Source: CAIURC01 sp043777315
GTDB taxonomy: Bacteria; Verrucomicrobiota; Verrucomicrobiia; Chthoniobacterales; Chthoniobacteraceae
Assembly (NCBI GenBank): GCA_043777315.1
Contig: JAYVPW010000058.1
Location: 62,001 to 126,000, forward strand
Reading direction: 5' to 3'
Length of the DNA: 64,000 bases
Every line of letters starts with the position of its first letter. The first letter of the stretch is position 1. Below the pieces are notes generated by a model. The model searched no databases. It saw only the letters and a program-made list of their open reading frames with translations, and was not told the origin of the DNA. Shown piece after piece: positions 27,216 through 35,585 of the stretch. Both the position numbers and the translations under genes were made by a program.

Positions 27216-28360
27216 GCGATCAGCCGACTTTCATCGACCTTTTCTGCGGCTGCGGCGGCTTCTCGCTCGGGATGGAACGCGCCGGGTTTCGCTGCCTCGC
27301 GGCGATCGATTTCAACGAGCAGGCCATCGCGACTTTCAAAGCCAACTTTCCCGCGGACATCTTCGTGAGCCGGAAGGATCTCACCACCTTCACGCCGGAC
27401 AAGCTGGCGGCGAAGCTCGGGGTCAATCAGGTCGATGTGATCGTCGGCGGGCCGCCGTGCCAGGGCTTCAGCAACGTGCGGCAGAACAAGTCGGCCAATC
27501 ACGGATCGCGGGTGAAGAAGGACGGGCGGCGCTGGCTTTTCCGCTGCTTCCTCGATTACGTCGCCGCCTTTCGCCCGCGCGTTTTCGTGATGGAAAACGT
27601 GCTCGGCATCCAGAGCGCGGCGAAGGGGAAATTCTTCACCCTCGTGCAGTCCGAAGCGCGCGCGCTCGGCTACCGCGTGCAGGCGCAGGTCGAGGAGGCG
27701 TGGAAACTCGGCGTCCCCCAGAAACGCCGGCGTCAGCTCATCGTTGGCGTGCGCAGCGACATCCCCGGTTATTTTCCCCGAGAGCTTCGCCCCACCGCGC
27801 GCGCCGGGACGCACCTTGCACCGACTCTCGGGGATGCCATCGGCGATCTGCCCGCGCTCGCCGCGGGAACAGGCGTCGAGGAATGCGACTACGATCTCGC
27901 CCGCCGCGCCGCCGCCCTCGCCACGCGCGGCGAGCCCGCCCGGCACTACCTCGAAACCGTGCTCGAACTCAGTGGTGCCGCGAAGCTCACCGCGCATCGC
28001 GCCCGGCCGCACAACGAAAAAGACCTGCGCGATTTCGCGCGCCTGCGCGAGGGCGAGCCCAGCGGAGAGGCCGAGACTCGCGGTGAAAAGATGGAGTTCC
28101 TCTACAAACGCACCTGCTTTACCGACCGCTACAAACGCCAGCACAGCGCAGCGCTCTGCTCCACCATCGTCGCGCATTTGAGCAAGGACGGGCTTGGTTT
28201 CATCCATCCCACGCAGCTCCGTTCGCTCACCCCGCGCGAAGCCGCCCGCGTGCAAAGCTTCCCCGATTGGTTCCGCTTCCCGGTCGCCCGCACGCATCAG
28301 TTTCGGATCATCGGCAACGCTGTCCCGCCGCTCGTTTCGCGGCCATTCGGAACAAACTGA
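27212..28360 (+). CDS. dcm: DNA (cytosine-5-)-methyltransferase
   Basis: 382 aa from the ATG at 27212. All core C5-methyltransferase motifs are visible: I (FIDLFCGCGGFSLGMERAG), IV with the catalytic cysteine C83 (GGPPCQGFSN), VI (RPRVFVMENVLGI, E128-N129-V130), VIII (PQKRRRQLIVGVR), and IX/X at the end (LTPREAARVQSFPDWF and FRIIGNAVPPLVS). The target-recognition region (about 215-290) is unlike any I can name, so the target sequence is unknown. It methylates cytosine in DNA using SAM and protects self DNA from the linked nuclease. Vsr downstream in the same island fits an m5C-producing enzyme. Confidence 0.95.
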   Translation: MSDQPTFIDLFCGCGGFSLGMERAGFRCLAAIDFNEQAIATFKANFPADIFVSRKDLTTFTPDKLAAKLGVNQVDVIVGGPPCQGFSNVRQNKSANHGSRVKKDGRRWLFRCFLDYVAAFRPRVFVMENVLGIQSAAKGKFFTLVQSEARALGYRVQAQVEEAWKLGVPQKRRRQLIVGVRSDIPGYFPRELRPTARAGTHLAPTLGDAIGDLPALAAGTGVEECDYDLARRAAALATRGEPARHYLETVLELSGAAKLTAHRARPHNEKDLRDFARLREGEPSGEAETRGEKMEFLYKRTCFTDRYKRQHSAALCSTIVAHLSKDGLGFIHPTQLRSLTPREAARVQSFPDWFRFPVARTHQFRIIGNAVPPLVSRPFGTN

Positions 28361-28372
28361 ACCCGCCATTTC

Positions 28373-29338
28373 GTGAAGCCGGGAGACAAGAATCGGAATA
28401 CGCAGCGCCTCCTTCGCATCACGGAAGCGCGTGGCACGGATCACAATTCTTACGTCTGGATTTTGAAGTGCGGAGCGTGCGGACACATCTACGGCTGCAA
28501 CAACACCGATGCATTTCAGCGCAAGTGTCCGGCTTGTCAGGGAGGGAAGCCGGGCCTCGAAATTCCGGTTGAGCGAGACGGCGAGAACTGGTCGCGTGAC
28601 GAACACATCATCGCGTTCAATCTCTACAGTCAGATTCCGTTCGGCTCGATTCACATGCGGAATCCGCAAGTCATCGAACTGGCAGCACTGCTCGGTCGGA
28701 AGATAGGTTCAGTGTCCTACAAGTTGGCAAATTTCGCGCGGCTTGACCCGGCGTTGAAAGCGCGCGGAATCGGAGGAATGAAGCGCGGCGCGAAAGGCGA
28801 GGCCGCGGTGTGGAACGAGTTTGCAGATCATCCCGAACAACTGGCCTTCGAGAGCGCTCGATTGCTCGCGGAGACGCTTGGGCAAAGCATTGAAGAAATC
28901 GCAGAGATCGAGGTGCATGACCTTCCTCCACCCGGCGTCGAGCGTGAGGCCATTGTGCGACTGCGAGTGAACCAATGCTTTTTCCGTCGTCGGGTTCTTT
29001 CCGCCTACCAATATCGCTGTTGCGTCACGGGTCTGCCGATTCAGCCTTTGCTCGTCGCCAGTCACATCGTTCCGTGGGCGACGGACGCGGCAAATCGGCT
29101 CAATCCGCGAAACGGACTTTGCCTCAATGCGCTTCACGATCGCGCGTTCGACCGAGGCTTGATGTTTGTCGATGAGAACTTGCGCGTGCGCTTCTCCACG
29201 CAAACGCGCGACGCGGCGAGAGCAGGCACGGAGTGGTTGCTCGCCTTCGATGGATGCGAACTTATCCTGCCGCCGAACTTCAGCCCTGACGCCGCGCTCC
29301 TCGCGCAACACCGCGAGCGCTGGCGCTCGGCTGCCTGA
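28373..29338 (+). CDS. HNH endonuclease, probable cognate restriction enzyme
   Basis: 321 aa, GTG start 12 bases after the methyltransferase stop. The N-terminus has a zinc-ribbon (C33-x2-C36 and C52-x2-C55, CGACGH...KCPAC). The middle is helical. The C-terminal third carries an HNH nuclease core: YRCCVTGLPI, ASHIVPW, then NPRNGLCLNALHDRAFDRG, which hold the expected H, N and H residues. The position directly behind the methyltransferase makes it the probable restriction partner. The codon use is slightly richer in A/T than the methyltransferase. It could also be a non-specific or homing-type HNH enzyme, which sequence alone cannot exclude. Confidence 0.85.
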   Translation: MKPGDKNRNTQRLLRITEARGTDHNSYVWILKCGACGHIYGCNNTDAFQRKCPACQGGKPGLEIPVERDGENWSRDEHIIAFNLYSQIPFGSIHMRNPQVIELAALLGRKIGSVSYKLANFARLDPALKARGIGGMKRGAKGEAAVWNEFADHPEQLAFESARLLAETLGQSIEEIAEIEVHDLPPPGVEREAIVRLRVNQCFFRRRVLSAYQYRCCVTGLPIQPLLVASHIVPWATDAANRLNPRNGLCLNALHDRAFDRGLMFVDENLRVRFSTQTRDAARAGTEWLLAFDGCELILPPNFSPDAALLAQHRERWRSAA

Positions 29339-29343
29339 CCGAT

Positions 29344-30180
29344 ATGCCGAGCAACGAGAATCCGAATCCGATGGCCGCCGACGGCCTGTCCGCGCGGGTG
29401 AGCGGCGACTGGATTCGCCGCAAGCATCACTACCTGGACCGTTATTGCGCGATCACGGCGACTGGCATGAAAAATAAGTTCAGCGAACGCGTGTTCGTGG
29501 ACGTGATGGCTGGGCCGGGCGTTTGCAGGATCAAAGACACCGGCGAAGAATTTCCCGGCTCACCGTTCATCGCACTCAGGCACGACTTCACCAAGTTCGT
29601 GTTCATCGAATCGAACCCCGATCTTGCAGCGGCGCTTGAAAAACGCCTCGCCACTCACCCGAAAGCGAGACTGGCGACGGTGATTTCCGGCGACTGGACA
29701 CAGATCGCTGCCGAGGGACGGCTGAGTTTTCCGAGAGGGCTCGTTGTTGCGTTCGTTGATCCGACTGGCATCTCACAGGTTCCGTGGACAGCGATGGAAC
29801 TCCTGTTGCGCGACACTCCGAAGATCGACCTGCTTGCGACCCTGCAATACGCGATGGGCATCACACTGAACGTCTATCAATACGTCGAATCAGGCCCGGA
29901 GCAGATTACGGCGCTGGACGTTTTTCTCGGAGAGCGTGATTGGCGGACGTGGCGACGGGAACGGACGGATGCGGAATTCACAGCGCGAGTGCTCACTCGC
30001 TGGATCGAAAAACTCGGCTCACTCGGGTTTCAAGGCAGCCAACAGATCACTGTCGAAGCGAACGGCAATCCGCTCTATCGGCTCGCGTTGTTCAGCCGCC
30101 ATCCGAAAGCGGATGAATTCTGGCGGAAAATCACGACCATCGATGAGCATGGCCAAACTGAAATGAAACTCGACCTGTGA
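29344..30180 (+). CDS. tcmP: Three-Cys-motif partner protein TcmP
   Basis: 278 aa. Typical TcmP blocks are visible: HHYLDRYCAITATGMKNKF, VFVDVMAGPGVCRIKDTGE, FPGSPFIAL, FVFIESNPDL, and VVAFVDPTGISQVPW, followed by a C-terminal substrate-like half. The family has a methyltransferase-like fold and is named for its co-occurrence with a protein bearing a three-cysteine motif. The next gene is precisely such a protein and overlaps by GTGA. The biochemical role is undetermined. Its setting inside an R-M island suggests a DNA-modification or defence role, stated here as inference. Confidence 0.88.
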   Translation: MPSNENPNPMAADGLSARVSGDWIRRKHHYLDRYCAITATGMKNKFSERVFVDVMAGPGVCRIKDTGEEFPGSPFIALRHDFTKFVFIESNPDLAAALEKRLATHPKARLATVISGDWTQIAAEGRLSFPRGLVVAFVDPTGISQVPWTAMELLLRDTPKIDLLATLQYAMGITLNVYQYVESGPEQITALDVFLGERDWRTWRRERTDAEFTARVLTRWIEKLGSLGFQGSQQITVEANGNPLYRLALFSRHPKADEFWRKITTIDEHGQTEMKLDL

Positions 30181-31100
30181 CGACCGCCATCAATCCATCG
30201 CAACTCTGGAAGAAGCGCCTCGGCGACTGGGTGCTCAATCCTTACGTAGGCTGCGAACACGGCTGTTTCCACTGCTACTGCCCGGCGATGCCGGGCGTGA
30301 AGTTTGCCAATCACGGCCACACGCAGCGCGAATGGGGAACCTATCTTTTCCCAAAACCCGGTCTCGTCGAAGCGTTGCGCGATCAACTGCGCAAGTTCAC
30401 GCCGGACCGGGCGAAGCGCACCGAGTGGGGGAACGGATGGATTTTGATGTCCTTCCTCACCGACTGCTACACGCCGTCGGAGGCGAAGCACAAACTCACC
30501 CGCCAATGCCTTCAACTGCTGCTCGAAGCTGGACACAAAGTCCGCCTCCAAACGCGCTCGGTCCTCGTGGAGCGTGACTTCGATTTGCTCGTAGCGCACG
30601 CGAACCAGGTGCTGCTCGGAACTTCCCTCCCGCATCTCGATGACAAGCTCGCGCGCGCCCTCGAACCGCGCGCCTCCGCACCGACTCGGCGGCTGCGAAT
30701 GCTCGAGCGCGCCGCCGATGCAGGCATCCCCGTTTATGTGGCAGTCGCCCCGTTTTTGCCATTCCACGATCGTGAAGTTCTCGAATCCGTGCTTTCCAAA
30801 ATCCTCCCGCTGCGCCCGCGGGAGATCTTTTGCGAAGTGCTGAATCCGAAAGGCGACAACCTCGCGATGATGGCGGAAGCACTTTTGCCCGCCTTTCCCG
30901 AACTGGCCGCGCGCATCGCAGACTACTCCGCCGAGGATTGGTCCGAGTTCACTTGGAAAGTGCTCAAGCACGGCCTGACTCGCAGCCGCCGTTTCATCCC
31001 GTGGCCGGATACGCAGCGCCAATGGCGCGCTCATTTGCCGGCGGAAAGTGTGAGTTTCCTCGACCGATTTCTTCCTTCTCCAGACGCCGTCGCCGCGTAG
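30177..31100 (+). CDS. Radical SAM protein, spore photoproduct lyase/three-Cys family
   Basis: 307 aa, GTG start overlapping the tcmP stop by GTGA. The N-terminus reads LNPYVGCEHGCFHCYC: C26-x3-C30-x2-C33, the cysteine triad that holds the [4Fe-4S] cluster binding S-adenosylmethionine. The following WILMSFLTDCYTPSEAKHKLTR and VRLQTRSVLVERDFDLLV fit the SPL-type TIM barrel. Expected activity is a SAM-dependent radical reaction, with TcmP as probable partner. The substrate is unknown; the neighbours suggest nucleic acid. Confidence 0.88.
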   Translation: MTTAINPSQLWKKRLGDWVLNPYVGCEHGCFHCYCPAMPGVKFANHGHTQREWGTYLFPKPGLVEALRDQLRKFTPDRAKRTEWGNGWILMSFLTDCYTPSEAKHKLTRQCLQLLLEAGHKVRLQTRSVLVERDFDLLVAHANQVLLGTSLPHLDDKLARALEPRASAPTRRLRMLERAADAGIPVYVAVAPFLPFHDREVLESVLSKILPLRPREIFCEVLNPKGDNLAMMAEALLPAFPELAARIADYSAEDWSEFTWKVLKHGLTRSRRFIPWPDTQRQWRAHLPAESVSFLDRFLPSPDAVAA

Positions 31101-31167
31101 CGATCTGGCACAAGACGACGTCCTGCCGGGCGATTCGCTGGTCTTCGTCGAGGCTTACCGGCAGACG

Positions 31168-31779
31168 GTGTGGATGCGTTTCGAGTGGGGGACGATCGGG
31201 GCGTTGCAGGCGCCGGGGCGGCGGACGCTGGCGGAGTTCGATTCGCCGGAGGACATTCTTTTTCGCGTGCGGGTGACGTCGCCGGGGACGCCGGAGGAGC
31301 CGCACGGGCTGCTGCTGGCGGAGGCGGACCGGGTGCGCTTGCGCGGGCCGGAGGAGACGGAGGAGAGCCGCGAGCCGCTGCTGCCGGTGGTCTCGGCCGA
31401 TCTCGGCGATGAGCTTTGGCGGGTGGATTTTGACGACGCAGACCGGAGGCCGCGGTTGCAGATCAACCGGAACGCGGGGGCCGATTACAAGCACGTCGGG
31501 CTGCATCCGGCGTTCGTGGCGATCGTTTATCCGGCGGCGTTCCGGGAGATTTTGGAGCACATTCTTGTCGTCGAGGAGCATCGGGATTTCGACGACGCGA
31601 ATGACCCGCAATCGCGCTGGCTGCGCTTTGCCGTGCAGGTGCTCGGGGTCGGCGAACCGCCCGCGGAGGAGGACGGGAAGGATCGCGAATGGGTGGATGC
31701 CGCGGTCGCGGCCTTTGCGCGCAAGCACGGGCTGCTGGAGAAATTCAAATCGTTCTGGGCCGGGGAGGAGGCGCGATGA
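31168..31779 (+). CDS. Uncharacterised protein in the defence operon
   Basis: At least 203 aa from the GTG at 31168. The same frame is open upstream to 31054 and encodes a sensible continuation (DDVLPGDSLVFVEAYRQTVW) but has no ATG, GTG or TTG, so the true start is either a CTG (31105, 31123 or 31138) or the N-terminus was lost. The sequence is acidic with beta-like blocks (FRVRVTSPGTPEEPHGLLLAE, WRVDFDDADRRPRLQINRN) and ends FARKHGLLEKFKSFWAGEE. I recognise no domain. It overlaps the next gene by ATGA, so the two are cotranslated and likely to work together. Confidence 0.7.
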   Translation: MWMRFEWGTIGALQAPGRRTLAEFDSPEDILFRVRVTSPGTPEEPHGLLLAEADRVRLRGPEETEESREPLLPVVSADLGDELWRVDFDDADRRPRLQINRNAGADYKHVGLHPAFVAIVYPAAFREILEHILVVEEHRDFDDANDPQSRWLRFAVQVLGVGEPPAEEDGKDREWVDAAVAAFARKHGLLEKFKSFWAGEEAR

Positions 31780-32513
31780 GCCTGCGCCGGCTCAACGTCG
31801 AAGGGGTGCGCCGCTTCGGCGAGTATCTCGAAACGCTCAAAACCACGCCTGCCGAACCGCCGCCGGTGGCGCTGCTGACGGACCCGGCGACTTCCGAGGA
31901 GGCATCCGCCGTGGCCATCGCGCCGCAGACTTTCGGGAGCCGACTCGCCGCCGGGCGCTACCTGCACGGACTCCTCGAAAACGCGGGCCGCGCCAATCTC
32001 GCGCGCGACAAAGGCCTGTGGGCGTGGCTGTCGCTTTTCTTCTTCGACGAAGTCTGCCCGCCCGATGGCCGCAGGCACCGCAAGCCCGGCGAACGCGCGC
32101 GGCACATTCCCGACGCGACCAATTTCCAACGCTACTACCGGCACCTCCTCGCCGGCCCGTGGCGCATCGTCCGCGCACATCGCGACGATCCGAGCCACGC
32201 GCTCGTGGCGCTCTGCCAGCCGCTCCACACACCCGGCGATCTCGTGGAGCAACTCGCCTCGCGGCAGGAGTTGGTGACGAACCGAGCGTTCATGTCCGCC
32301 GCAACCGCGCTCTACGTGGACGCCGCCACGCAACAGCCGAAGCGCGGAGCCGGCGGCAAGAACCGCGGCACCGCCCGCCGGCTCGCGGATGTGTGCAATC
32401 AGTTCGACGTGACGTGGGATCTCTACGCCATGAATGCGGGCGAGTTACTGGCGAAGCTGCCCCGGGAGTTTCAGCGGTTTCAGCCGACGGGCGGTGTCGC
32501 CCCAACCTCCTGA
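31776..32513 (+). CDS. Uncharacterised protein associated with R-M/Vsr islands
   Basis: 245 aa from the ATG at 31776, coupled to the preceding gene. Notable blocks are ARDKGLWAWLSLFFFDEVCP, FQRYYRHLLAGPWRIVRAHR, PGDLVEQLASRQELVTNR, KRGAGGKNRGTARRLADVCN, and QFDVTWDLYAMNAGELLAKL. The segments look highly conserved and the protein is probably globular and nucleic-acid related (many Arg), but no catalytic motif is evident. From memory, similar genes sit beside dcm-vsr-type clusters; this is unverified. It lies at the end of the plus-strand operon before the opposed toxin-antitoxin pair. Confidence 0.75.
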   Translation: MSLRRLNVEGVRRFGEYLETLKTTPAEPPPVALLTDPATSEEASAVAIAPQTFGSRLAAGRYLHGLLENAGRANLARDKGLWAWLSLFFFDEVCPPDGRRHRKPGERARHIPDATNFQRYYRHLLAGPWRIVRAHRDDPSHALVALCQPLHTPGDLVEQLASRQELVTNRAFMSAATALYVDAATQQPKRGAGGKNRGTARRLADVCNQFDVTWDLYAMNAGELLAKLPREFQRFQPTGGVAPTS

Positions 32514-32559
32514 CTCTCGGAAATCCAGCTCACCGGCTGGAAGTCGCGGCGGCTCGGAA

Positions 32560-33681
32560 TCAGGCAGCGACGCCGGTCTCGGAGGCGAGCAGCTCCTCGA
32601 GATTGTAGTGATGCTTGAGTTTGTTGCCGACCATTGGCTTCCACGCTTTGTCGAACTGGAGCCTGCCCGCGACGATTCCGGGGGCGATTCCCAGCTCCTT
32701 CGCCAGCTCCTCGGCCGCTTTCACCGGCATCTTTCCGCCGTGGCGCAGGCGCATCTGCTTCAGTGCCGAGGGCGGAATGAGGAAGTCGCGCGCAAACCGA
32801 TCGGCGTCCTTTTCCAGTGGGTCATCGTTGCCTTCGAATTCGATCAGCCACTCGCGCCGCAGCTTCCCTTGCAGGACGTGACGCGCTTCGTGGAAAAACG
32901 TGAACCAAAAGTGGGCGTCGTCTTTGTAGCGCCCGGTCTGCACGATCAGCATGCACTCGTCGGTCATTTGCCGTGCGGCACCGCTGACCGGCGCGCCCGG
33001 CAGTTCCGGTAGGATGACGTAAGCCACGCCGCAGGCATTGCACTCGGAACGAATCGTCGCCGCCCATTTCTGCACGGGCAGCGTCGTCGCCTTCCGCAGG
33101 CGTGCCAGCGCCGCTTTGAATGCCTCGACGTCGTAAGGCGCACACGCCTGCCTGCGTCCCTCTGACTCCGCTTTGCAAAGCCACGCCATGATCGCGTCGG
33201 GATCGTTCCGCAGCCTGGACGACTTCCGGTAGGCGACGGCGCAGCCCGGCCAAGTCGCGGTCCAGCTCGCGACATTCGCGCAGCCAAAGAAACTCAGCAG
33301 CTCGTCCATGAGCTGCCGCTTGTCTTTCGTCCGCGTCAGCCAGCCGCGTTTCTGCATCGCAGTCACCGGCAGACGGCCCAGCCAGGCCTCGTCCACTTCG
33401 AGCCGTTGCACCGATCGCTGCCGGGCGAGATGCTCGCGGTAGTTCACTTCCAGACCATTCCAAAACGACGCCGGCACGCCGAGGACACGCTCCAATTCGA
33501 GCGCGGTGTCGGCGGTGAGCGCGGCTTTGCCTTGGATGATTTCATTGATGGTTTTGATGGGGCGCCCCATGCGCCGGGCGAGTTCCGTCTGCGTGAGGCC
33601 CATCGCTTCGATGGTCTCCGCGAGTGTCGCGCCCGGGGGTGAGGCGTAGTCGGGTTTGAAGGTGCTGGTCATAACTATCAT
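32560..33681 (-). CDS. HigA-type HTH protein fused to ImmA/IrrE metallopeptidase
   Basis: 373 aa. Residues about 13-75 form a HigA-like HTH (PGATLAETIEAMGLTQTELA, RRMGRPIKTINEIIQGKAAL). The C-terminal half is an ImmA/IrrE zinc peptidase with HEARH at 264-268 (FTFFHEARHVLQGK) and the downstream EKDADRFARDFLIP that supplies the third ligand. It follows a HigB-like toxin gene on the same strand by 64 bases, the usual toxin-first order. It should neutralise the toxin and repress the operon, with the peptidase possibly cleaving a regulator. The start might be the ATG at 33672 instead. Confidence 0.9.
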   Translation of the reverse strand: MIVMTSTFKPDYASPPGATLAETIEAMGLTQTELARRMGRPIKTINEIIQGKAALTADTALELERVLGVPASFWNGLEVNYREHLARQRSVQRLEVDEAWLGRLPVTAMQKRGWLTRTKDKRQLMDELLSFFGCANVASWTATWPGCAVAYRKSSRLRNDPDAIMAWLCKAESEGRRQACAPYDVEAFKAALARLRKATTLPVQKWAATIRSECNACGVAYVILPELPGAPVSGAARQMTDECMLIVQTGRYKDDAHFWFTFFHEARHVLQGKLRREWLIEFEGNDDPLEKDADRFARDFLIPPSALKQMRLRHGGKMPVKAAEELAKELGIAPGIVAGRLQFDKAWKPMVGNKLKHHYNLEELLASETGVAA

Positions 33682-33749
33682 CGCCCGTTTGTTCGGCTGG
33701 CTCTTCCGATCGTTGGTTAAAAAATGCTGCGGCTGGTTCCGCGGACACC

Positions 33750-34085
33750 TCAGTGGTAATCGACGATTTCGATCATCCTAATTTCGGTCGTTGCCGACCA
33801 ATCCAATCCCCCGTCTGGCAGCCGTGGAATCGGCTCATGGGCGGGGAGAAGGATCAGCCGGTAAGGCTGGCGCACGGTGATTGAAATCTGTCCTTTGCGA
33901 TCGCCCGTGAGTTCGTGCGTTCGCAACTGCGGCAGAAGGCGAAGGTCAGCCAGGCAGCGCGCCGCTCGCAATTCGGACACGCGCCGGATGAGCATTCGCC
34001 CCTGTTCTGCTCCGTAGGTTCGCGTCAACTCTTTTTCCGAGGAGAAGATCTTCTCCAGTTTTGAGTTTCGGAAATGGATGAGCAT
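33750..34085 (-). CDS. higB: HigB-like RelE/ParE superfamily toxin
   Basis: 111 aa from the ATG at 34083-34085; an in-frame ATG at 34133 would add 16 residues. The sequence fits the plasmid-maintenance killer family: LIHFRNSKLEKIFSSEKEL, LIRRVSELRAARCLADLR, then QISITVRQPYRLILLP and the closing IRMIEIVDYH. Such toxins are ribosome-dependent mRNA interferases. The gene is followed by a HigA-type HTH fused to a peptidase, which is the antitoxin. A strong palindrome 57 bases upstream of the ATG is a candidate operator. The pair is oriented against the surrounding island. Confidence 0.85.
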   Translation of the reverse strand: MLIHFRNSKLEKIFSSEKELTRTYGAEQGRMLIRRVSELRAARCLADLRLLPQLRTHELTGDRKGQISITVRQPYRLILLPAHEPIPRLPDGGLDWSATTEIRMIEIVDYH

Positions 34086-34141
34086 CAAGCTGCCTGGGAA
34101 CGGTTGAACTGCTAGCCTCGCATTGTTCCACATGCAACGGT

Positions 34142-34164
34142 TTTTTAACCCTTTGGGTTAAAAA
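34142..34164. promoter_or_regulatory. Palindrome TTTTTAACCC-n3-GGGTTAAAAA between higB and AIPR
   Basis: Perfect 10-base arms at 34142-34151 and 34155-34164. It lies upstream of the higB start on the minus strand and 42 bases before the AIPR start on the plus strand. The A/T-rich flanks suit a promoter, so an operator for HigA is the likeliest reading; a small terminator is the alternative. Confidence 0.5.
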
Positions 34165-34205
34165 TAATTGTTGACCTCTTTGCGATTGGCTCCACTCTCG
34201 CGTCC

Positions 34206-35570
34206 GTGAAGCTCATCAAAACAGCGGCACGAAAAGCCGCCTCCGCAACAACGGAGACGGATGTGCGGGCGTTTTTGCAGGCGAAGGGGAAGGTGAATCG
34301 CGGTTTGCAAAAGACGCTGAAGGAGGAGCCGCACCGCTTTCTGGCTTACAACAATGGGCTCTGCTGCACGGCGGCGGAGGTGCGGGTGCTGGCGGGGAAG
34401 GACGGGCACGCGCGGCTGGAATGGGTGCGCGATTTCCAGATCGTGAACGGTGGGCAGACGACGGCGTCCATTTTCCACGCGATGAAAAAGGAGAAGGTGG
34501 ATGTGCGGCAGGTGGTGGTGCAGATGAAGCTGACGGTGCTGAAGGATCCGGCGCAGGTGGCGGAGATCGTGCCGCTGATCTCGCGCTACGCGAACAGCCA
34601 GAACACGGTGAAGAATACGGACATCGCGGCAAATGGGCCGTTTCATCAGGCGCTGGAGAAGCAGTCGCGGATGATCTTCACGCCGCCGGCGGGCGGGCTG
34701 GATCGGGGGTCGCACTGGTATTACGAACGGGCGCGGGGGTCGTATCTCGATGACAAGGCGCGGCAGGGGACGAAGCCGAAGCAGCGGGTCTGGGGGGAGC
34801 AGAATCCGACGACGCAGAAATTCACGAAGGCGGATGTGGCAAAGTTCGAGCACGCGTGGCTGGGCCGGCCGGATTTGGTGTGTCTCGGGGCGGAGAAGAA
34901 TTTCGTGAAATTTGCGGAGCGGATGGAGGACGACGGGGAGCCGTTCGTGGACCCGACGTATTTTCAGCATTTGGTGGCGAAGGCGATTTTCGTGCGGACG
35001 GCGGAGAAGGTTTTCTCGTCGCTGGGGCTGGAGGGGTACCGGGCGAACAGCGTGGCGTACGCGGTGGCGTGGCTGGCGGAACGCTCGGGACGGCGGGTGA
35101 ATCTGGAGCGCATCTGGAGTGAGCAGCATCTGCCGCCGGGGCTGGTGAAGGCGCTGGAAATCGTCTGCGCGGCGGCGCATGAACACATCACGGAGGGCGA
35201 CGGGAATCCGGGAGAGGTGTCGAAGAGGGAGGCGTGCTGGGCGAAGTTCCGGGAGACGGATTTTGCGGTGCCGGCGGCGTGGGAACGGGAGTGGGCGGAG
35301 CGGTCATTCGTCGCGCCGACGACCGATGAAGAAGTGCTCGCCGCCGAGTGGGAGAAGGTGCGCGGCTCTTTTCTCAGCGACCCGCGGACGATGGAGGGGA
35401 TGGAGACTTACACGAATCGGACTTGGGCGCCGAAGTTCCGGCGGGAGGCGGTGGCGGGGTTCGCCGCGATGGACTGGGCGGCTTTGCGGATGAAGCCTGG
35501 GCTGGGCTTGAAGAAGCTGCGCGGGCTGGTGGAGATGTTTTCCGTCGCAGCGCGCGATGGAGTTGGATGA
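34206..35570 (+). CDS. AIPR family (abortive phage infection) protein, shortened at N-terminus
   Basis: 454 aa, GTG start. The central AIPR core is clear: VRAFLQAKGKVNRGLQKTLK, EEPHRFLAYNNGLCCTAAEV, WVRDFQIVNGGQTTASIFHA, and SRYANSQNTVKNTDIAANG. Family members usually have about 200 or more additional residues before the VRxFL motif; here an in-frame stop (34146-34148) lies just upstream and the TA module begins. The gene therefore probably lost its N-terminus, perhaps when the toxin-antitoxin pair arrived; it may still be translated. AIPR proteins are associated with phage resistance and with Vsr/methyltransferase islands. Vsr follows 15 bases later. Confidence 0.82.
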   Translation: MKLIKTAARKAASATTETDVRAFLQAKGKVNRGLQKTLKEEPHRFLAYNNGLCCTAAEVRVLAGKDGHARLEWVRDFQIVNGGQTTASIFHAMKKEKVDVRQVVVQMKLTVLKDPAQVAEIVPLISRYANSQNTVKNTDIAANGPFHQALEKQSRMIFTPPAGGLDRGSHWYYERARGSYLDDKARQGTKPKQRVWGEQNPTTQKFTKADVAKFEHAWLGRPDLVCLGAEKNFVKFAERMEDDGEPFVDPTYFQHLVAKAIFVRTAEKVFSSLGLEGYRANSVAYAVAWLAERSGRRVNLERIWSEQHLPPGLVKALEIVCAAAHEHITEGDGNPGEVSKREACWAKFRETDFAVPAAWEREWAERSFVAPTTDEEVLAAEWEKVRGSFLSDPRTMEGMETYTNRTWAPKFRREAVAGFAAMDWAALRMKPGLGLKKLRGLVEMFSVAARDGVG

Positions 35571-35585
35571 AAAATCCCATTGCCG

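Noticed and set aside
27101..28669. Minus-strand frame of 522 codons over the methyltransferase
   Set aside because: Antisense shadow; the plus strand has all C5-methyltransferase motifs.
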